Shown here: positions 8,402-15,341 of the stretch, one piece after another | How the letters are laid out: each line of letters begins with the position of its first letter | How positions within the stretch are numbered: the first letter of the stretch is position 1 | Source of the DNA: Pseudomonas sp. GV071 | GTDB lineage: Bacteria; Pseudomonadota; Gammaproteobacteria; Pseudomonadales; Pseudomonadaceae | DNA length: 64,000 bases | Assembly (NCBI RefSeq): GCF_003050835.1 | Contig: NZ_QAOJ01000007.1 | Span: 124,001 to 188,000 of the forward strand | Direction of reading: 5' to 3' | The notes under the pieces: model-generated | Seen by the model: only the letters and a program-made list of their open reading frames with translations | Databases searched by the model: none | Told to the model about the DNA's origin: nothing | Translations under genes and position numbers: made by a program

Positions 8402-8464
8402 GTGGGAGGGGCTTTAGCCGCGAGCTTTTAAAATCAGAAGCATCGCGGCTAAAGCCCCTCCCAC
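8402..8464. repeat. REP-like inverted repeat between xdhB and xdhC
   Basis: The arm GTGGGAGGGGCTTTAGCCGC plus GA (8402–8423) is perfectly repeated in inverse at 8443–8464, around a 19-base A/T-rich loop. It is the same family as the element at 17850–17914 and is related to the GTAGGAGCGG type elsewhere in the window. Lying inside the xdh operon, it may stabilise the xdhAB message or reduce readthrough into xdhC. Confidence 0.8.
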
Positions 8465-8498
8465 AAAAGCTCTATCAAACACAAAACGGTGAACAACA

Positions 8499-8666
8499 AT
8501 GACAACACACACCGCACAGACAACCACTCCAGCCGCGCCACAGAGCCCCGACGCTCTGCCGCGTCTGGTCCTGCTGGAACAAACCGCCGCCCCATCGAAA
8601 GCCGATGACGACTGGCGCCTGTCCCGTTCCGCCAAACCGCTTCGCACCTGGAGGCTGAGCAAATGA
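8499..8666 (+). CDS. Small uncharacterised protein (55 aa) translationally coupled to xdhC
   Basis: An ATG at 8499 opens a 55-codon frame ending LRTWRLSK with TGA at 8664–8666. That stop overlaps the xdhC start in the ATGA arrangement typical of coupled genes. Third-position choice is mostly G or C, as in neighbouring genes. The N-terminal third is rich in Thr, Ala and Pro; the C-terminal half is basic (DDWRLSRSAKPLRTW). No signal peptide, cysteine pair or known domain is visible. The upstream site is weak (ACGGTGA). It may be a real small gene in the Mo-cofactor step of xanthine dehydrogenase, or merely a leader whose translation sets xdhC levels. I do not recognise it. Confidence 0.45.
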   Translation: MTTHTAQTTTPAAPQSPDALPRLVLLEQTAAPSKADDDWRLSRSAKPLRTWRLSK

Positions 8667-9496
8667 GTTGGATCAGCGCCCTCGCCGATTTGCAGCAGCA
8701 GGGCCAGCCCTGCGTGCTGGTGACCATCATCGAAGAGCTCGGCTCAACCCCGCGTAATGCCGGCTCGAAGATGGTTGTGACCGCTGACCGTATCTACGAA
8801 ACCGTAGGTGGCGGCCATCTGGAATTCAAAGCGATGGAGCTGGCCCGCGAAATGCTCGTCAGCCGCACCCAGGACACCCGCCTGGAGCGCTTCAGCCTGG
8901 GCGCCAGCCTCGGCCAGTGCTGCGGCGGCGCCACCGTGCTGCTGTTCGAACCGATGGGCCAACCGCAGGCGCATATCGCCGTGTTTGGTGCCGGCCACGT
9001 CGGCCGCGCCCTGGTGCCGTTGCTGGCCAGCCTGCCGTGCAAGGTGCGGTGGATCGACTCGCGGGAAAACGAATTCCCCAAGCAGATTCCCCATGGCGCC
9101 ACCAAGGTGGTGAACGAGGAAGTGGTCGATGAAGTGGAGAACATGCCGCCTGGCAGTTACTACATCGTCATGACCCACAACCACCAGCTCGACCTGGAAC
9201 TGACCGCCGCCATCCTCAAGCGCAACGATTTCGCCTACTACGGCCTGATCGGTTCGCAGACCAAGCGGGTCAAGTTCGAACACCGTCTGCGTGACCGCGG
9301 CTTCAGTGCCGAGGTGATGCAGAAAATGCGCTGCCCGATGGGCATCGCCGAAGTCAAAGGCAAGCTGCCGGTGGAGATCGCCATCTCCATTGCCGGTGAA
9401 GTGATCGCCACCTACAACGCCAATTTTGGCCAGGGCGAAAAGAGCGGCGAAAGCGTCGCCAAGCTGATCCCCGCCTCGCGCCGCGCCAAAGCATAA
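8663..9496 (+). CDS. xdhC: Xanthine dehydrogenase accessory protein XdhC (molybdenum-cofactor insertion)
   Basis: A 277-residue cytosolic chaperone that binds molybdenum cofactor, supports its sulfuration and delivers it to apo-XdhB; it is not part of the finished enzyme. The N-terminal XdhC/CoxI region has GSTPRNAGSKM (27–37) and GQCCGGA (84–90), whose cysteine pair is conserved in XdhC. A Rossmann-like domain begins IAVFGAGHVGRALVPL (near 105). Later motifs are VMTHNHQLDLEL and YYGLIGSQTKR. The start ATG 8663 has GGAGG ending 10 bases upstream and overlaps the small upstream frame. It is third in the xdh cluster, ahead of guaD. Confidence 0.95.
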   Translation: MSWISALADLQQQGQPCVLVTIIEELGSTPRNAGSKMVVTADRIYETVGGGHLEFKAMELAREMLVSRTQDTRLERFSLGASLGQCCGGATVLLFEPMGQPQAHIAVFGAGHVGRALVPLLASLPCKVRWIDSRENEFPKQIPHGATKVVNEEVVDEVENMPPGSYYIVMTHNHQLDLELTAAILKRNDFAYYGLIGSQTKRVKFEHRLRDRGFSAEVMQKMRCPMGIAEVKGKLPVEIAISIAGEVIATYNANFGQGEKSGESVAKLIPASRRAKA

Positions 9497-9504
9497 ATTG
9501 CGAT

Positions 9505-9582
9505 GTTGGGCTTCGCCTGCGGCTCAACCCAACCTACCTGGATAACGGAACGTAGGTTGGGTTGAGCACCGCGAAGCCCAAC
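9505..9582. repeat. Inverted-repeat pair (GTTGGGCTTCGC family) between xdhC and guaD
   Basis: The left arm 9505–9537 begins GTTGGGCTTCGC and ends AACCCAACCTAC. An inverse, slightly diverged copy lies at 9552–9582. A perfect 31-base pair of the same family occurs at 19901–19974, and one partial arm at 41770–41786. It probably forms a strong hairpin between the two genes. Confidence 0.75.
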
Positions 9583-9620
9583 AGCCCCGAACACCAATAA
9601 ATACGCACCACGAGACTGCC

Positions 9621-10922
9621 ATGACTAGCCACGTAAAAGCCTACCGCGCCGCCATCCTGCACAGCATTGCCGACCCCGCCCTGGTGGGTGACGCGCAGTC
9701 CTATGAGTATTTCGAAGATGGCGTGTTGGTGGTCGACAATGGCCAGGTGGCCAAAATCGGCCACGCCAAGGATCTGCTGCCAACCCTCAAGGGCGTGGAC
9801 GTTATCGAATACCGCGATGCGCTGATCACCCCGGGCTTTATCGACACCCACATTCACTACCCGCAAACCGGCATGATCGCCGCCTATGGCGAGCAACTGC
9901 TGGACTGGCTGAACACCTACACCTTCCCCACCGAAAAGCAGTTCGCCGACCCGGCCCACGCCGCCGATGTGGCGCAGATTTTCCTCAAGGAACTGCTGCG
10001 TAACGGCACCACCACCGCCCTGGTTTTTGCCAGCGTGCACAAGCAGTCGGTGGACGCCTTCTTCGAGGCCAGCCAGGCCCTGAACCTACGCATGATCGCC
10101 GGCAAGGTGATGATGGACCGCAACGCGCCGGACTACCTGACCGACACCGCGCAGTCGAGCTACGACGACAGCAAAGAGCTGATCGAACGCTGGCACGGCA
10201 AGGCGCGCCTGCACTACGCCGTGACGCCGCGTTTCGCTCCGACCAGCACCCCGGAACAGCTGGCAGCCGCTGGCAAATTGCTGGCCGAATACGACGACCT
10301 GTATATGCACACCCACCTCTCGGAGAACGTCGACGAGATCGCCTGGGTGAAGTCGCTGTTCCCCGAGCAGAAGGGCTACTTGGATGTGTACGATCACTTC
10401 CAACTGCTCAGTGAGCGCTCGATGTTCGCCCATGGCGTGCACCTGTGCGACGAGGAATGCCAGCGTCTGGCCGAGACAGGTTCGGCCGTGTCGCACTGCC
10501 CGACCTCCAACCTGTTCCTCGGCAGCGGCCTGTTCAACCTCAAGCAGGCGGAGCAGTTCAAGGTCAACGTCGGTTTGGGTACCGACGTCGGCGCCGGCAC
10601 CAGCTTCTCCATGCTGCAAACGCTGAACGAGGCGTACAAAGTGCAGCAGCTGCAGCGCAACAAACTGAGCCCGTTCAAATCGCTGTTCCTGGCCACCTTG
10701 GGTGGCGCGCAGGCGCTGCGTCTAGACGACAAGATCGGCAGCTTCGCCCAGGGTAACGACGCGGACTTTATCGTCCTCGACTACCACGCCACGCCGCTGC
10801 TGTCGTACCGCCTCCAGCAGGCCAAGAACCTGGAAGAGAAGTTGTTTGTGCTGATGACCATTGGCGACGATCGGGCGGTGCAAGAGACGTTTGCGGCGGG
10901 TCAGAGCGTGCATAAGCGCTAA
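9621..10922 (+). CDS. guaD: Guanine deaminase
   Basis: A 433-residue amidohydrolase that converts guanine to xanthine and ammonia, feeding xanthine dehydrogenase. The metal-binding signature PGFIDTHIHYPQ supplies H77 and H79. Further ligands lie in MHTHLSEN, FAHGVHL and GLGTDVGAGTSFSML, the last typical of guanine deaminase rather than other amidohydrolases. The start ATG 9621 follows a short spacer after an inverted-repeat pair. The gene ends before a REP pair and a bidirectional terminator shared with the convergent GntR gene. Length is normal. Alternative amidohydrolase functions are unlikely given the xdh context. Confidence 0.95.
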   Translation: MTSHVKAYRAAILHSIADPALVGDAQSYEYFEDGVLVVDNGQVAKIGHAKDLLPTLKGVDVIEYRDALITPGFIDTHIHYPQTGMIAAYGEQLLDWLNTYTFPTEKQFADPAHAADVAQIFLKELLRNGTTTALVFASVHKQSVDAFFEASQALNLRMIAGKVMMDRNAPDYLTDTAQSSYDDSKELIERWHGKARLHYAVTPRFAPTSTPEQLAAAGKLLAEYDDLYMHTHLSENVDEIAWVKSLFPEQKGYLDVYDHFQLLSERSMFAHGVHLCDEECQRLAETGSAVSHCPTSNLFLGSGLFNLKQAEQFKVNVGLGTDVGAGTSFSMLQTLNEAYKVQQLQRNKLSPFKSLFLATLGGAQALRLDDKIGSFAQGNDADFIVLDYHATPLLSYRLQQAKNLEEKLFVLMTIGDDRAVQETFAAGQSVHKR

Positions 10923-10928
10923 AAGCCA

Positions 10929-10986
10929 TCGCGGCTAAAGCCGCTCCTACGGACCGCACCATTCGTAGGAGCGGCTTCAGCCGCGA
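10929..10986. repeat. REP-like pair in the opposite (tail-to-tail) arrangement
   Basis: TCGCGGCTAAAGCCGCTCCT plus AC (10929–10950) is followed by its inverse at 10965–10986, with one mismatch and a 14-base spacer. The arms face the other way from the pairs at 14504 and 36002, so the same unit exists in both orientations. It lies just after guaD. Confidence 0.78.
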
Positions 10987-11005
10987 AGCTTTTGATCTAG
11001 CCATA

Positions 11006-11035
11006 AAAAAACCGCCCAACGAGGGCGGTTTTTTA
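11006..11035. terminator. Bidirectional rho-independent terminator between guaD and GntR
   Basis: The stem ACCGCCC (11011–11017) pairs with GGGCGGT (11023–11029) over the loop AACGA. It is flanked by A5 on one side and T5 on the other, so it serves both the plus-strand guaD and the minus-strand regulator. Confidence 0.85.
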
Positions 11036-11048
11036 TTGACCGGAGAAA

Positions 11049-11816
11049 CTAGCGCGGCGCAGCTGAGCGCGGTGCTTTTTTCTTGGTCTGCAGCAAATGC
11101 GAGAACACCGCATGCAGGTCATCCGAAGCGCTGTCTTCGTCGAGGTTGAGCTTGCTGTCGATGTGATCCATGTGATGCATCATCAGGCTGACAGCCTTCA
11201 CTGCATCGCGCGCTTCGATGGCGTCGATCAATTGGTTGTGTTCATCGTAGGAGCAGTGCGAGCGGCTGCCGCTTTCGTACTGGGCAATGATCAACGAGGT
11301 CTGCGACACCAGGCTGCGCTGGAAGCTGATCAGCGGGGCGTTTTTTGCCGCTTCGGCCAGCTTGAGGTGGAATTCGCCGGAGAGGCGGATGCCGGCACCA
11401 CGGTCGCCACGGGAAAAGCTGGTCTGCTCGTCGGCGACCATCTGGCGCAGTTCGGCCAGTTGCTCGGCGGTGGCGTGTTCCACTGCCAGCTCGGTGATGG
11501 CGCGCTCGACCATGCGGCGTGCGTAGAAAATCTGCCGCGCATCTTCAACACTGGGACTGGCCACAACCGCGCCACGGTTAGGGCGCAGCAGCACCACGCT
11601 TTCATGGGCCAGGCGCGACAGGGCGCGACGAATAATGGTGCGGCTGACGCCGAAGATCTCACCCAGCGCTTCCTCGCTCAGCTTGGTGCCAGGCGCCAGG
11701 CGTTGTTCCAGGATGGCATCGAAGATATGCGCGTAAACCACGTCATCCTGAGTGCCGCTGTGGCTGGCTTTAACAGCACGCGGTTGCTTCTTTAGGGGCT
11801 GCAATTGTTCGTTCAT
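11049..11816 (-). CDS. GntR-family regulator, probable controller of purine catabolism genes
   Basis: A FadR-type regulator of about 255 residues counted from MNEQLQPLKK. The N-terminal wHTH contains VVYAHIFDAILEQRLAPG, LSEEALGEIFGVSRTIIRRA and LRPNRGAVVASP. The C-terminal FCD domain holds histidines (EFHLKLAE, HCSYDEHNQLIDAIE, MMHHMDHID) that usually bind a metal and sense a small acid. Two in-frame starts lie further upstream (11846, 11882); neither has a clear ribosome site and the 11816 choice is tentative. A TTGTACACAA palindrome at 11921–11932 suggests autoregulation. Matching sites precede the permease, uraH and puuE, so this protein is the natural candidate for the local regulator. 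Confidence 0.88.
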   Translation of the reverse strand: MNEQLQPLKKQPRAVKASHSGTQDDVVYAHIFDAILEQRLAPGTKLSEEALGEIFGVSRTIIRRALSRLAHESVVLLRPNRGAVVASPSVEDARQIFYARRMVERAITELAVEHATAEQLAELRQMVADEQTSFSRGDRGAGIRLSGEFHLKLAEAAKNAPLISFQRSLVSQTSLIIAQYESGSRSHCSYDEHNQLIDAIEARDAVKAVSLMMHHMDHIDSKLNLDEDSASDDLHAVFSHLLQTKKKAPRSAAPR

Positions 11817-11920
11817 TCGGGCTCGCGTCAGAAGTTCTGCGGTCATGCGCGACTCTACTGCGTTCCCCCCCAGTGCTGGCAAGCCTTTGGCGGGAAAATA
11901 GAGGGTGAAAATACCGGCGC

Positions 11921-11932
11921 ATTGTACACAAT
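11921..11932. promoter_or_regulatory. TTGTACACAA palindrome upstream of the GntR gene
   Basis: ATTGTACACAAT lies about 105 bases upstream of the chosen GntR start. Read on the minus strand it includes TACAAT, a good -10 hexamer, so a bound repressor would block the promoter. It matches the sites at 12262, 15074 and 15255. Confidence 0.5.
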
Positions 11933-12253
11933 CGAAGCGGCAGCTCCTAACTCGCTCGGCTTACCGCCAGCCCCAGCCCGTTTCGCTGCCGACCTACGCC
12001 CTGTGCATTTCTTAGTTTTTTCCGGCGTAACAGGACAAAAGCACCGGCTTTTTTGCACCAAACACGCCCATGTCAACCGCAAAAACCCTCCCTCATGGAA
12101 CGCCAGGCGCCTAGCCTGAAAACAAGAAGCAACCGTACCTTGTTGTTTTAAAACATATTATTAGAAAATCTGAAATCAAACTGTCGCATACAATCTGCTT
12201 ATCAAGCACCGGACAATCAATAAGAGCAATTTGCGCAACAGTGAAAACATTAA

Positions 12254-12281
12254 TTGCTTTTTTTGTATACAAACGCATAAT
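12254..12281 (+). promoter_or_regulatory. Candidate sigma-70 promoter with an operator in its spacer, before the purine permease
   Basis: TTGCTT (12254–12259), a 16-base spacer and CATAAT (12276–12281) form a plausible promoter. The spacer contains the perfect palindrome TTTGTATACAAA (12262–12273), of the type seen before the other purine genes. This is classic geometry for repression by a GntR protein. Confidence 0.5.
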
Positions 12282-12298
12282 CGCGCTCGTGTGACTTC

Positions 12299-12314
12299 CT
12301 GACCAAAGAGTCAA
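12299..12314. promoter_or_regulatory. TGACC-AAAG-AGTCA palindrome before the purine permease
   Basis: CTGACC-AAAG-AGTCAA is nearly identical to the perfect palindrome TTGACT-AAAG-AGTCAA upstream of xdhA. It lies about 20 bases after the candidate -10 hexamer, and so close to or in the transcript leader. The region 11817–12426 as a whole is a non-coding divergent promoter region; outside these sites I see only A/T-rich sequence. Confidence 0.45.
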
Positions 12315-12426
12315 CAAAACACCAGCAAGCGCACCACGTAAGCCACCTACCTCAGAGCTCTGCCACCCTTCTTATAAGGATGCAGGACTCGGTGACCAAA
12401 ATAAGAGAATTGAGGAGTACCCCGCT

Positions 12427-13770
12427 GTGGAAAGCACAAAACAAGAACAAATCTACGCCGCGACGCCTGCGCGCACCGGCCTGCTGGAAAGGCTGTTCAA
12501 GCTGAGCCTGCATGGCACCACCGTCAAAACCGAGCTCGCCGCCGGCCTGACCACGTTCATCACCATGGCGTACATCATCTTCGTCAACCCCAACATCATG
12601 GCCGACGCCGGCATCGATCACGGTGCGGCCTTCGTCGCCACCTGTATCGCTGCAGCATTCGGTTGCTTCCTGATGGGCCTCTACGCCAACTGGCCAGTTG
12701 GCCTGGCACCGGGCATGGGCTTGAACGCGTTCTTCACCTACACCGTGGTCGGCACCATGGGGTACAGCTGGCAGATCGCGCTGGGGGCGGTATTCCTCTC
12801 CGGCATTCTGTTTATGATCCTCACCTTCTCGCGCATCCGTGAATGGCTGCTCAACAGCATCCCGGCAAGCCTGCGCTTTGCCATGGGCGCCGGGGTCGGT
12901 CTGTTCCTTGGCCTGATCGGTCTGAAAACCGCCGGTATCGTGGTTGCAAGCCCTGCCACCCTGATCAAGATGGGTGACCTGACTGCAGCCGGTCCGCTGC
13001 TGGCTGCCATCTGCTTCCTGATGATTGCGGTACTGGAATACCACCGCGTTTTCGGCGGCATCCTGATCAGCATTCTCACCGTCACCTTGATTGGCTGGGG
13101 TCTGGGTGAAGTGCAATTCGGTGGCATCTTCTCCATGCCACCGAGCCTGGCGCCGACCTGGCTGGCCATGGATATTTCCGGCGCGATGAACGTCGGCATG
13201 ATCAGCGTGGTTCTGGCCTTCCTCTTTGTGCACATGTTCGACACCGCAGGCACCCTGATGGGCGTTGCCCAGCGTGCCGGCCTGGTGGACGACAACGGCC
13301 ACATCGAAAACCTCAGCAAAGCCATGAAGGCTGACAGTACCTCCAGCGCCTTCGGTGCCCTGGTCGGCTGCCCGCCCGTCACCAGCTACGTGGAAAGCGC
13401 CGCTGGTGTGGCCTCCGGTGGCCGTACCGGTCTCACCGCCGTTACCGTTGGCGTGCTGTTTATTGCGGCGATGTTCTTCGCGCCGCTGGCCGGCATGATC
13501 CCTGCCTACGCCACCGCTGGCGCGCTGATCTATGTGGCGATGCTGATGATGAGCGGCATGGCCCACATCGACTGGGAAGACCACACCAACACCATCCCGG
13601 CGATCATTACCGTGGTGATGATGCCGCTGACCTTCTCGGTCACCGATGGTCTGGCCATGGGCTTCATCACCTTCGTGGTGCTTAAACTGGCCACCGGCAA
13701 ACACAAAGAAATCACCCCAAGCCTGTATGTGCTGTCGATTATTTGCGCGGCGAAATTCGCCTTCTTGTAA
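12427..13770 (+). CDS. NCS2-family purine permease (AzgA/GhxP type: guanine/hypoxanthine/adenine)
   Basis: A 447-residue inner-membrane proton symporter of the AzgA branch of the nucleobase–cation symporter-2 family. Diagnostic segments are AGLTTFITMAYIIFVNPNIM, NWPVGLAPGMGLNAFFTY, SLRFAMGAGVGLFLGLIGLK, FVHMFDTAGTLMGVAQRAG and GCPPVTSYVESAAGVASGGRTG, with about 12–14 hydrophobic helices. The start is GTG 12427 with GAGGAG at 12412–12417, nine bases upstream. It probably imports guanine/hypoxanthine for the guaD–xdh pathway. Two kinds of palindrome lie upstream. Whether the substrate is guanine, hypoxanthine or adenine cannot be decided from sequence alone. Confidence 0.9.
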   Translation: MESTKQEQIYAATPARTGLLERLFKLSLHGTTVKTELAAGLTTFITMAYIIFVNPNIMADAGIDHGAAFVATCIAAAFGCFLMGLYANWPVGLAPGMGLNAFFTYTVVGTMGYSWQIALGAVFLSGILFMILTFSRIREWLLNSIPASLRFAMGAGVGLFLGLIGLKTAGIVVASPATLIKMGDLTAAGPLLAAICFLMIAVLEYHRVFGGILISILTVTLIGWGLGEVQFGGIFSMPPSLAPTWLAMDISGAMNVGMISVVLAFLFVHMFDTAGTLMGVAQRAGLVDDNGHIENLSKAMKADSTSSAFGALVGCPPVTSYVESAAGVASGGRTGLTAVTVGVLFIAAMFFAPLAGMIPAYATAGALIYVAMLMMSGMAHIDWEDHTNTIPAIITVVMMPLTFSVTDGLAMGFITFVVLKLATGKHKEITPSLYVLSIICAAKFAFL

Positions 13771-13797
13771 TCTCTGCACCCACACGCAACCCGCAAT

Positions 13798-13829
13798 AAA
13801 AAGCCCCGGCGTTCGAGCGTCGGGGCTTT
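13798..13829 (+). terminator. Rho-independent terminator after the purine permease
   Basis: AAAGCCCCG pairs with CGGGGCTTT (about 13799–13829) around a GC-rich loop, 28 bases after the permease stop. The U-tract is short. The following exporter gene starts 23 bases later, so it probably has its own promoter or depends on readthrough. Confidence 0.7.
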
Positions 13830-13851
13830 GCTGCTTCTAAACGAGGACCGT

Positions 13852-14481
13852 ATGAGCTTTGAAACCTGGCTGCTGTTCAGCACCGCCGCGCTGATCGTGA
13901 TCATTATTCCCGGCCCTCTGTCCCTGCTGATGGTCAGCAACAGCTTGAACTACGGCCTGCGCCGCTCCGCGCCAGCCTTTCTGGGCGGAGTCAGCGCATC
14001 GATCTGCTTGTTGAGCGCCTCGGCCCTGGGCCTGGGGGCGCTGCTGCTGGCCTCGGCCACCTTGTTCGGCGTATTGAAAATTGTCGGCGCGCTGTACCTG
14101 TTCTACCTCGCCTACCAGAGCTGGCAGGAATCGCGCCTGGCGGCGAAACCGGTGCGCACCGAAGAAGAGGCGCCTACACCGCCAAGCTGGCGCAGCATGT
14201 TTCTCAAAGCTTTTGGTTTGGGCGCCAGCAACCCGAAAGACATTCTGTTTTTCGCCGCGTTTTTGCCGCAGTTCATCAGCGCCGGGGAGCCGATCCTCAA
14301 ACAACTGATGGTGATGATCGCCACGTGGGCGATTCTGGATCTGGGCTGCAAGCTGTTCTATGGCCTGGGCGCGCGTGGGGCAGCGCGGTTTCTGCGTTCA
14401 GGCAAGGGGCAAGTGTGGTTCAACCGCGTCAGCGCTGCGCTATTTGCCGGGGCCGGCACGGCATCGCTGTTGAGTCGGTAA
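13852..14481 (+). CDS. LysE/RhtB-family amino-acid exporter
   Basis: A 209-residue inner-membrane protein of the LysE translocator superfamily. The N-terminal span ends in the family signature IIIPGPLSLLMVSNSLNYG. The next segments are GGVSASICLLSASALGLGALL and FGVLKIVGALYLFYLAYQSW, then two C-terminal helices, giving five to six helices in total. The start ATG 13852 (MSFETWLLF) has GAGG at 13843–13846; a longer in-frame extension lies inside the preceding terminator and is unlikely. The substrate is unknown. Its place among purine genes may be incidental, though export of a purine-pathway product cannot be excluded. Confidence 0.85.
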   Translation: MSFETWLLFSTAALIVIIIPGPLSLLMVSNSLNYGLRRSAPAFLGGVSASICLLSASALGLGALLLASATLFGVLKIVGALYLFYLAYQSWQESRLAAKPVRTEEEAPTPPSWRSMFLKAFGLGASNPKDILFFAAFLPQFISAGEPILKQLMVMIATWAILDLGCKLFYGLGARGAARFLRSGKGQVWFNRVSAALFAGAGTASLLSR

Positions 14482-14503
14482 GAGAAGGGATGACACATAT
14501 CCT

Positions 14504-14568
14504 GTAGGAGCGGTTTCAGCCGCGATGCTTTTCAACATCAAGAGCATCGCGGCTGAAGCCGCTCCTAC
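14504..14568. repeat. REP-like inverted repeat after the LysE-family gene
   Basis: GTAGGAGCGGTTTCAGCCGC plus GATGC (14504–14528) is repeated in inverse at 14544–14568, with one mismatch and a 15-base loop. It lies between the convergent exporter gene and uraH. Confidence 0.8.
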
Positions 14569-14579
14569 GGGGAAGCGGA

Positions 14580-14933
14580 CTAGCTGCCGCGGTACGTCGA
14601 ATAGCTGTACGGCGAAATCAGCAGCGGCACATGGTAGTGATCCTGGCCGGCATCGATACCAAAGCGCAGCACCACCACATCCAGAAAAGCCGGTTCCGGC
14701 AGTTGCACACCACGGGCGCGGTAGTAGTCGCCGGCGTGGAAATGCAGTTGGTAAACGCCTGAGGCGTAGTCTTCACCTTGCAGCACGGGCGCGTCGCAAC
14801 GGCCGTCATCGTTGGTGTGCAGGGTGTTGATCAGGACCACGCTGGATGCTTCAACGCGGTACAACTCAACCTTGATATTGCTACCTGGGCAGCCATGCGC
14901 GGCGTCCAGTACGTGGGTGGTTAAACGTCCCAT
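14580..14933 (-). CDS. uraH: 5-hydroxyisourate hydrolase (transthyretin-like)
   Basis: A 117-residue transthyretin-fold enzyme that hydrolyses 5-hydroxyisourate, the product of urate oxidation, to OHCU. The family signatures are complete: THVLDAAHG at the N-terminus (H7), TNDDGRCDAP (R45), HYHVPLLISP, and the C-terminal tetrapeptide YRGS, which distinguishes the enzyme from vertebrate transthyretin. It acts as a cytosolic homotetramer. The gene is transcribed away from puuE across a 408-base gap. TTGTACACAA at 15074–15085 probably controls it. No clear ribosome site precedes the ATG. Confidence 0.95.
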   Translation of the reverse strand: MGRLTTHVLDAAHGCPGSNIKVELYRVEASSVVLINTLHTNDDGRCDAPVLQGEDYASGVYQLHFHAGDYYRARGVQLPEPAFLDVVVLRFGIDAGQDHYHVPLLISPYSYSTYRGS

Positions 14934-15341
14934 CGGTTTCGGGCAGCTGCGTTGAACGCAGGCGCCACGCCTCCTCTATGCAGTTGAATTCGGAGCGCCA
15001 GGCCAGCGGCTTCGCCGGGGCGCGGTCGGAGCATAGCACGCGCGCTTTTGTTTTCGAGACATTCCAATGAAAAATTGTACACAATCACTCACACCAATTT
15101 GTTCAACGCTTTCTTGCCCAGTCGCAGCGCGACTTTTCCCCGCATGCACCACAATGGCACGCCACGCAGCCAAGGCCGGGCGTTGGGCTACGCTTAATGA
15201 TCATGTGCAAATGGAAAAAACAGTGAAATTTTCCATTTACAAAACACCCACTACTTTGTATACAATCGCTCCATCACGGTTGCCCACCGCCTACCAGGCA
15301 TTTGCAGCGACCGCACCCATTCATAAGAAGGAATACCTGCA
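14934..15341. promoter_or_regulatory. uraH–puuE divergent regulatory region
   Basis: This 408-base non-coding gap has ATTGTACACAAT at 15074–15085 on the uraH side. On the puuE side are a 10-base inverted repeat AAATGGAAAA…TTTTCCATTT (15209–15218 and 15229–15238) and TTTGTATACAAT at 15255–15266. Both TTGTAyACAA sites match those near the permease and GntR genes. Nothing in the gap reads as a protein. Confidence 0.5.
15236..15264 (+). promoter_or_regulatory. Candidate sigma-70 promoter for puuE overlapped by a TTGTATACAA site
   Basis: TTTACA (15236–15241), a 17-base spacer and TATACA (15259–15264) make a good promoter. The palindrome TTTGTATACAAT (15255–15266) covers the -10 hexamer, and the 10-base inverted repeat ends over the -35. 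Binding at either would block RNA polymerase. Confidence 0.55.

Noticed and set aside
15124..15140. Second RpoN promoter (TGGCACGCCACGC) before puuE
   Set aside because: The -24-like TGGCAC is present but GC is not at the required 10-base spacing.
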